This document shows, piece after piece, positions 7,529 through 11,031 of a stretch of 11,031 nt of DNA. Position 1 is the stretch's first letter, and every line of letters starts with the position of its first letter. The stretch is taken from contig JAHEAM010000083.1 in the NCBI GenBank assembly GCA_024642765.1, positions 1 to 11,031 of the forward strand. Reading direction: 5' to 3'. Source of the stretch: Planctomycetaceae bacterium. Lineage in GTDB: Bacteria; Planctomycetota; Planctomycetia; Pirellulales; Pirellulaceae. Position numbers and translations under genes: made by a program. The notes under the pieces are model-generated. The model saw only the letters and a program-made list of their open reading frames with translations, was not told the DNA's origin and made no database searches.

Positions 7529-7556
7529 TTTTCATATCGATACATTTCGATATAAT
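7529..7556 (+). promoter_or_regulatory. Putative promoter with an inverted repeat, upstream of the small Sec-type gene
   Basis: A perfect TATAAT (7551-7556) stands 16 nt after TTTTCA (7529-7534). A perfect 7-bp inverted repeat, ATATCGA (7534-7540) and TCGATAT (7547-7553), fills the spacer and enters the -10 box, the position of a repressor operator. Transcription would start near 7563 and run into the 7711 reading frame. Confidence 0.4.
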
Positions 7557-7710
7557 AAACGCGACGCCTGATCGAGTACTTTTTGGGGCGGTGCGTTTTA
7601 AGGCGGAAAGTTGTTGGTTGCCAGTGTAAATAAGCTGTTAAAGAACTTTTGTGGAGGAGTCTCAGGCAAGTATCTCGATTGCCGGACTTCATTTGATTTG
7701 AGGCGGAACC

Positions 7711-7932
7711 ATGACAAAAGGAACTGGGAAAATGAATGAAACCCTTTTTATTATTGCCTTCTTTGGAGGGTGGATCGCTTTGCAGATGTGGATTTTGCCT
7801 CGATTTGGGGTCAAAACCTGAATGAGCGGTGGGTGCGAGCCGAGTTCGGTTCAAAAAAACAAAGTCACGAGACAGCAAAAAAACGAAACTTCTGAAACGG
7901 ACGGATTGAAACAGCCCGAAGACGCTAATTGA
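7711..7932 (+). CDS. Candidate small membrane selenoprotein (in-frame TGA at 7819-7821 read as Sec)
   Basis: Reading from ATG 7711 gives 36 codons, a TGA, then 36 more codons to a second TGA at 7930-7932: a 73-residue product if the first TGA encodes selenocysteine. Residues ~12-29 are a single transmembrane helix (LFIIAFFGGWIALQMWIL). It is followed by PRFGVKT, Sec37, then MSGGC with Cys42, giving a Sec-X4-Cys pair at the membrane surface, and then a polar Lys/Gln/Glu tail. GAGG lies 7 nt before ATG 7711. A second in-frame ATG (7732, residue 8) has AAAGGA 9 nt upstream and would give 66 residues. A SECIS-like hairpin follows the TGA. If the TGA is a true stop, the product is a 36-residue membrane peptide, with a separate ATG frame starting immediately after it. 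Function would be redox-related; the partner is unknown. Confidence 0.6.
7837..7852 (+). promoter_or_regulatory. bSECIS-like hairpin after the in-frame TGA
   Basis: GAGCCG (7837-7842) pairs with CGGTTC (7847-7852), six pairs including one G-U, around an AGTT loop (7843-7846). The loop begins 21 nt after the TGA and has G as its second base. This fits the known bacterial SECIS geometry: a small apical loop with G in the first two positions, about 16-37 nt from the UGA. It lies inside the coding region, as bacterial SECIS elements do. Confidence 0.5.
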
Positions 7933-8066
7933 TCGACCGTTAAAAAGCGAGTATTTTTTGTTTTCGTTTTGGGGCTTGGATTCTACTCCTCTTGGTAAAA
8001 TTTCACGTTGAGATAAAACAGATGGTTATTCCACACCAATCGCAAACAACGTAAAAGACAATCGCT

Positions 8067-8789
8067 ATGGGAAGAAGTTTCGAAAATCGTAAGGCCTCTA
8101 TCTTCAAGACAGCGGGGCAAAAATCAAAACTCTATTCTAAATATGGAAAGCAGCTGTATGTAGCTGCCAAAAACGGAGTGGCTGATATCGACGCCAATCC
8201 TACATTGCGTCTGCTCGTTGAAAAGGCGAAACGGGATCAAGTCCCTAGTCACGTGATTGAGAAAGCGATTGAGAAAGCCAAAGGAGCTGGCGGCGAAGAT
8301 TTTGTTGCAGCTCGTTACGAAGGCTTCGGTCCAGGTGGTTGCTCCGTGATTATTGATTGTCTCACCGACAACAACCATCGGACGATTAGTGATGTGAGAA
8401 ATTGTTTCACCAAGACGTCTTCGAAATTGGGTGCGCCTGGTTCCGTGGCACATCTTTTTGACTATATGGCAGTTTTGTCGTTTAAGGGCAGTAATCAAGA
8501 CGAGGTATTGGAGGCAATGCTCGGGGCGGAAGTTGATGTCGACGATGTTGAATCGAAGGACGGTCAAATTACGCTTTTCGCTCCAGCTGCAGAATTTTAC
8601 AAAGCCAAACAGGCGCTCCAAGACGCCTATCCCGGTCTGGAATTGGACGTCCAAGAAATTACGTTCCTCCCGCAATCCAATACCGAAATTAGTGGTGATG
8701 ACCTTCCGATGTTTGAGAAGTTCATGAATTTGCTCAACGATTGTGACGATGTCCAGGACATCTACCACAATGCCATTTTGCCTGGCTAA
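8067..8789 (+). CDS. yebC: YebC/PmpR (YeeN-like) family protein
   Basis: The product is 240 residues, the usual family length. The N-terminus (MGRSFENRKASIFKTAGQKS, then LYSKYGKQLYVAAKNG) and the RDQVPSHVIEKAIEKAKG helix are diagnostic of the YebC/TACO1 family. RYEGFGPGGCSVIIDCLTDN (about 93-112) follows. The C-terminal domain ends DDVQDIYHNAILPG, and the overall look is closer to YeeN than to E. coli YebC. Family members are linked to relief of ribosome stalling at proline stretches, and some have been described as DNA-binding regulators. Start ATG 8067 has only a weak AAAAGA upstream. The gene is monocistronic, converging on the rplS end of the ffh operon. It is not adjacent to ruvC, its common neighbour in other bacteria. 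Confidence 0.93.
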   Translation: MGRSFENRKASIFKTAGQKSKLYSKYGKQLYVAAKNGVADIDANPTLRLLVEKAKRDQVPSHVIEKAIEKAKGAGGEDFVAARYEGFGPGGCSVIIDCLTDNNHRTISDVRNCFTKTSSKLGAPGSVAHLFDYMAVLSFKGSNQDEVLEAMLGAEVDVDDVESKDGQITLFAPAAEFYKAKQALQDAYPGLELDVQEITFLPQSNTEISGDDLPMFEKFMNLLNDCDDVQDIYHNAILPG

Positions 8790-9172
8790 TGCCGATTGGC
8801 CTGGTGTTGTTCTGCTCGACAAGTGTCAGGGGGAGCGGCTAAAAACGAGACTTCTAACTCCTCCGTGGCCTTTCGGTGTTTGTGTCATTTCATTCACCGG
8901 ACAATTCCAAGCCACAGGTAAATGCTGCGAAGCTGCTGCTAACGGAAATGTGTTAACAAATCACAACGCACGCTACGAGGGAGGTACGCCATCGCTTCTG
9001 CAGTTTCATCATGCTCCGCAAGTCGTAGGCCTCGCAAATGGTTCTCGCACATTTACGGCAAATCGCCGAATTGCCATCTGGTAATTACCGGAACGGCATC
9101 GATTCGATTCTTACGAGCACCTGCAGGCGTATGATTGAAATAAGCTTCCGCAGCCAACTAGATTTTCGCCAA
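8790..9172. other. Convergent intergenic region with no identifiable gene
   Basis: This 383-bp stretch lies between the yebC and rplS stop codons. Open frames here on either strand are short or are run-offs of neighbouring genes, and none has recognisable protein features. I found no clear intrinsic terminator for either gene. A 9-bp direct repeat lies at its right end. Confidence 0.5.
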
Positions 9173-9176
9173 CTAG
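9153..9176. repeat. 9-bp direct repeat overlapping the rplS stop codon
   Basis: GCCAACTAG occurs at 9153-9161 and 9168-9176, 15 bp apart. The minus-strand TAG stop of rplS lies within the second copy. This may be a small tandem duplication; no function is evident. Confidence 0.5.
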
Positions 9177-9535
9177 TTTTGCTGTGCCATTCTGCGTTCT
9201 GTCAGACGTACGGCTTTTCCGATTCGATCCCGCAGGAAGTAAAGCTTTGCGCGACGCACTATAGCAGAACGTTTAACTTCTACTTTGGCGACCTTCGGAG
9301 AATGGACAGGGAATTTTCGCTCAACTCCCTCGCCAGCAACGATTCGACGGACAGTGAACATTTCTGCTACTCCACATCCGCTTTTGGCAATGACAACGCC
9401 AGAAAAGATTTGAGTTCGGCTTTTTGCACCTTCTAAAATTAGGCAGTGCACATCAACCGTGTCGCCAACAAGGAATTTAGGAGCTTCGGCCTTCAGGCTA
9501 CTTTCCGCAACTTTTTTAAGAAATTCTTGGTTCAT
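9173..9535 (-). CDS. rplS: 50S ribosomal protein L19
   Basis: The product is 120 residues (usual ~115), an L19/bL19 protein located at the 30S-50S interface. Family motifs are FLVGDTVDVHCLILEGAKSR (about 21-40), QIFSGVVIAKSGCGVAEMFTVRRI (about 42-65), GVERKFPVHSPKVAKVEVKR (about 70-89) and AKLYFLRDRIGKAVRLTERR (95-114). The ATG at 9535 has a poor Shine-Dalgarno match. It follows trmD in the common rpsP-trmD-rplS order, but after a 192-bp gap that contains a promoter-like sequence, so it may be transcribed separately. Confidence 0.98.
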   Translation of the reverse strand: MNQEFLKKVAESSLKAEAPKFLVGDTVDVHCLILEGAKSRTQIFSGVVIAKSGCGVAEMFTVRRIVAGEGVERKFPVHSPKVAKVEVKRSAIVRRAKLYFLRDRIGKAVRLTERRMAQQN

Positions 9536-9578
9536 CAGATTGCTACTTTACGACTTAAAACTCAAAACTTAGATCACT

Positions 9579-9607
9579 GTTATACGCCATTTGACACATC
9601 TTGAAAA
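9579..9607 (-). promoter_or_regulatory. Putative internal promoter of rplS with an inverted repeat
   Basis: On the minus strand, TTTTCA (9602-9607) and TATAAC (9579-9584) are 17 nt apart. A 7-bp inverted repeat (GCCATTT 9586-9592, AAATGGC 9605-9611) overlaps the spacer and -35 box and could be an operator. The leader to ATG 9535 is about 37 nt. Confidence 0.45.
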
Positions 9608-9727
9608 TGGCCAAAGTGCTCCATTATTTTCCTGCTAACTACTTATCGACGCGGAAAACGCATTCTTAACGATTTATCGCTATCGACAATATGTCCGAAA
9701 TGCAAATCCTTGATTAGCCAATGACCA

Positions 9728-10417
9728 TTAGCCTTCCCCGAGCAGGTCTCGGCGTCGGTCTTGCGTCCTTTGTAGGCTTTGCGTTCTTCGCCAGTTGTCG
9801 ATTTCTGCGTGATTACCGTTCAAAAGCACTTCTGGCACATCAAGTCCGCGAAAACTGCGAGGTCTTGTGTATTGCGGGAATTCCAACAAGCGGTTACTCG
9901 TCGAAAACGAATCCTGTCGAGGACTATCTTCATCCCCCAGCACCCCCGGAATTAGCCGAATCACAGCATCGATAATCGTCATTGCTGCGACTTCTCCCCC
10001 ATTCAGGATATAGTCGCCGACGGAAATCTCTCTGGGGCGCACAACGTCAAAGACCCGTTGATCAAATCCTTCGTAACGTCCGCAAACAAGCATCAATCGC
10101 TTCATTGTCGCGAGCTCTTCAACCAGGGGTTGTTTGAGCGGTTCACCAGTTGGAGTGAGGACAATCACTTCCGCTGTTTCGTCGTCACGTGATTGTACCG
10201 ACTCGATTGCATCGACCATCGGTTCAACCATCAGGATCATTCCTGGTCCACCACCATAGGGCCGATCATCAACGCGATGATGTTTGTCGGCGGACCAATC
10301 CCTGACATTGTGCAAATGAACTTCAACCAATTGATTGTTGATCGCTTTGTTCAAAAGACTTTGACTTAGATATCCGTTGAAAATATCGGGGAACAATGTC
10401 AGGACGTCGAAACGCAT
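9728..10417 (-). CDS. trmD: tRNA (guanine-N1)-methyltransferase TrmD
   Basis: TrmD makes m1G37 in tRNAs that read with G36, preventing +1 frameshifting, using SAM bound in a trefoil knot (SPOUT class) as a dimer. The 229-residue product has all landmarks: MRFDVLTLFPDIF (1-13), GGGPGMILMVEP (55-66), LVCGRYEGFDQRV (110-122) and ISVGDYILNGGEVAAM (131-146). It also has the catalytic Asp169 and the conserved Arg154 at the same numbers as in E. coli, then YTRP (183-186) and GNHAEIDNWRR near the end. The C-terminus is about 10-20 residues shorter than many homologues, within family range. It starts 5 nt after the rpsP stop, so translation is probably coupled. Confidence 0.98.
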   Translation of the reverse strand: MRFDVLTLFPDIFNGYLSQSLLNKAINNQLVEVHLHNVRDWSADKHHRVDDRPYGGGPGMILMVEPMVDAIESVQSRDDETAEVIVLTPTGEPLKQPLVEELATMKRLMLVCGRYEGFDQRVFDVVRPREISVGDYILNGGEVAAMTIIDAVIRLIPGVLGDEDSPRQDSFSTSNRLLEFPQYTRPRSFRGLDVPEVLLNGNHAEIDNWRRTQSLQRTQDRRRDLLGEG

Positions 10418-10422
10418 TGCGT

Positions 10423-10869
10423 TTATTCTTCTGCGGTGGCTTCACTTGCAACCGCTTCCGCCGTGTTTTCGGTCTCGCTCGATTCCGCAGGAGTTTCACT
10501 TACAGGCTCTGCGGCAACCGGAACTGGAATAGCAGCGGCGGCAGCAATTGCAGATGCAACGGCTTTGGCTCGTCGTTCACCAAGTCGACCGATCGCAGAC
10601 TTTTGTTCCTCTAAATGAGTGCCTTCAGCACCATATTTCTTGATCAATACCGCGACTTTCGGGCTTGCTTTCGCACCAACGCTTAACCAGTAATTGATCC
10701 GGTCGTTGTTAAGCACAACACGAGCGTCCGTTTCTGGAACGGAGGGATCGTACGATCCCAATTCTTCGATCACACGGCCATCGCGAGGGAATCGTACGTC
10801 TGACGCACAAATCCGGAAGAAAGGTCGTCCTTTCCTTCCCATTTTTTTCATGCGGATTTTTACTGCCAC
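10423..10869 (-). CDS. rpsP: 30S ribosomal protein S16 with Ala/Glu-rich C-terminal extension
   Basis: The product is 148 residues. The first ~85 are a normal S16/bS16 domain, a 30S assembly protein: VKIRMKKMGRKGRPFFRI (3-20), a GSYDP motif (38-42), and INYWLSVGAKASPKVAVLIKKYG (about 58-80). From about residue 100 a low-complexity tail rich in Ala, Pro, Val, Glu, Ser and Thr follows (ASAIAAAAAIPVPVAAEPVS onward), ending acidic. Such tails occur in planctomycete and some other bacterial S16 proteins and are probably disordered. The start is GTG 10869, fixed by AAGGA 7 nt upstream. It lies 42 nt downstream of ffh and 5 nt upstream of trmD. Confidence 0.97.
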   Translation of the reverse strand: MAVKIRMKKMGRKGRPFFRICASDVRFPRDGRVIEELGSYDPSVPETDARVVLNNDRINYWLSVGAKASPKVAVLIKKYGAEGTHLEEQKSAIGRLGERRAKAVASAIAAAAAIPVPVAAEPVSETPAESSETENTAEAVASEATAEE

Positions 10870-10911
10870 AATTTGGTCCTTTTCACTGATTACAAAATTA
10901 TCTACTTTATT

Positions 10912-11031
10912 CTATTGGCGTTTTTTCTTTTGCCGCAAGAGCTTTTCGCGTTGTTTCTTCAATTTGTCGCGTTCTTTGTTGGTCAAACGCTTGCCTGTCG
11001 ACTTTTTGCCAGAAGGCATCATTGCCGATGG
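10912..11031 (-). CDS. ffh: Signal recognition particle protein Ffh, C-terminal end only
   Basis: The minus strand is open from the right window edge to the TAG at 10912-10914, giving the last 39 residues of a protein. They begin PSAMMPSGKKSTGKRLTNKE and continue as a Lys/Arg-rich tail. The order MMP-GK-ER-KLKKQREKLLRQKKKRQ matches the end of the Ffh M domain, which binds 4.5S RNA and signal peptides. It sits immediately upstream of rpsP, the usual place for ffh. The GTPase domain lies outside the window. Confidence 0.85.
   Translation of the reverse strand, partial: PSAMMPSGKKSTGKRLTNKERDKLKKQREKLLRQKKKRQ

Larger units (their letters stand above)
7314..7710. other. Divergent intergenic region between the fusion gene and the small Sec-type gene
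   Basis: I see no protein-coding gene here. It contains a promoter-like sequence for the minus-strand fusion gene (7366-7394) and another for the plus-strand small gene (7529-7556), leaving a long plus-strand leader of about 150 nt. A 16-codon GTG frame sits in that leader but has no Shine-Dalgarno support. Confidence 0.5.

Noticed and set aside
7314..7535. Upstream extension of the fusion protein by 74 residues
   Set aside because: It would bury a clear signal peptide inside the protein; the Shine-Dalgarno site and signal peptide both support ATG 7313.
7837..7860. Hairpin as an intrinsic terminator
   Set aside because: It is followed by an A-run, not a T-run, on the plus strand, and no minus-strand gene ends there.
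7822..7932. Separate 36-codon gene starting at the ATG right after the TGA
   Set aside because: Possible through coupled translation, but it lacks its own ribosome-binding site and is only a polar tail; a single Sec-containing protein explains the frame, the Cys and the hairpin better.
8124..8822. 232-residue open frame on the minus strand
   Set aside because: Antisense to the yebC-family gene, whose family motifs are unambiguous; the long frame results from that gene's codon composition.
8743..9436. Two plus-strand frames between yebC and rplS
   Set aside because: One overlaps the end of yebC and the other is antisense to rplS; neither has protein-like features.
1..11031. CRISPR arrays, tRNA/rRNA genes, insertion sequences
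   Set aside because: No regularly spaced repeats, no tRNA-like cloverleaf, and no transposase or terminal inverted repeats were seen on either strand.

Overview
The window looks like chromosomal DNA from a planctomycete, probably Pirellulales-like. This is inferred from three things: the style of the YebC/YeeN-type protein, the Ala/Glu-rich tail on ribosomal protein S16, and an exported phosphatase/methyltransferase fusion. No rRNA or tRNA is present to confirm it. Gene density is moderate, with several AT-rich intergenic stretches.

Left part (1-4.2 kb): a surface-polysaccharide locus. A TylF-type O-methyltransferase runs off the left edge on the minus strand. Divergent from it are two plus-strand genes one base apart: a GT-A-like glycosyltransferase and a large GT-B/capsule-type protein with an N-terminal four-cysteine cluster. 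The second gene collides tail to tail, with a 68-bp coding overlap, with a minus-strand capsule-polysaccharide-type (KpsS-like) protein. A small gene for a two-helix membrane protein with an NTF2-like tail lies just upstream of that gene.

Middle (4.8-5.9 kb): the rplM-rpsI (L13-S9) operon on the minus strand, with a plausible promoter, a GTG start set by a clear Shine-Dalgarno site, and an intrinsic terminator just after rpsI. Next, at 6.06-7.31 kb (minus), is a gene for an exported protein joining a degenerate DUF442/tyrosine-phosphatase-like domain to a class I SAM methyltransferase domain.

The intergenic stretch at 7.3-8.07 kb holds the most interesting item. A small plus-strand reading frame (7711-7932) is interrupted by one in-frame TGA, directly after a transmembrane helix. 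It continues into Met-Ser-Gly-Gly-Cys and a polar tail. A 6-bp hairpin with an AGTT loop lies 21 nt after the TGA, as expected of a bacterial SECIS. I interpret this as a small membrane selenoprotein with a Sec-X4-Cys motif; ordinary gene callers would miss it.

Right part (8.07-11 kb): a YebC/YeeN-family gene (plus) converges on the ffh-rpsP-trmD-rplS operon (minus). Only the C-terminus of ffh is in the window. rplS sits 192 bp from trmD and has its own promoter-like sequence, so it may be partly uncoupled from the operon.
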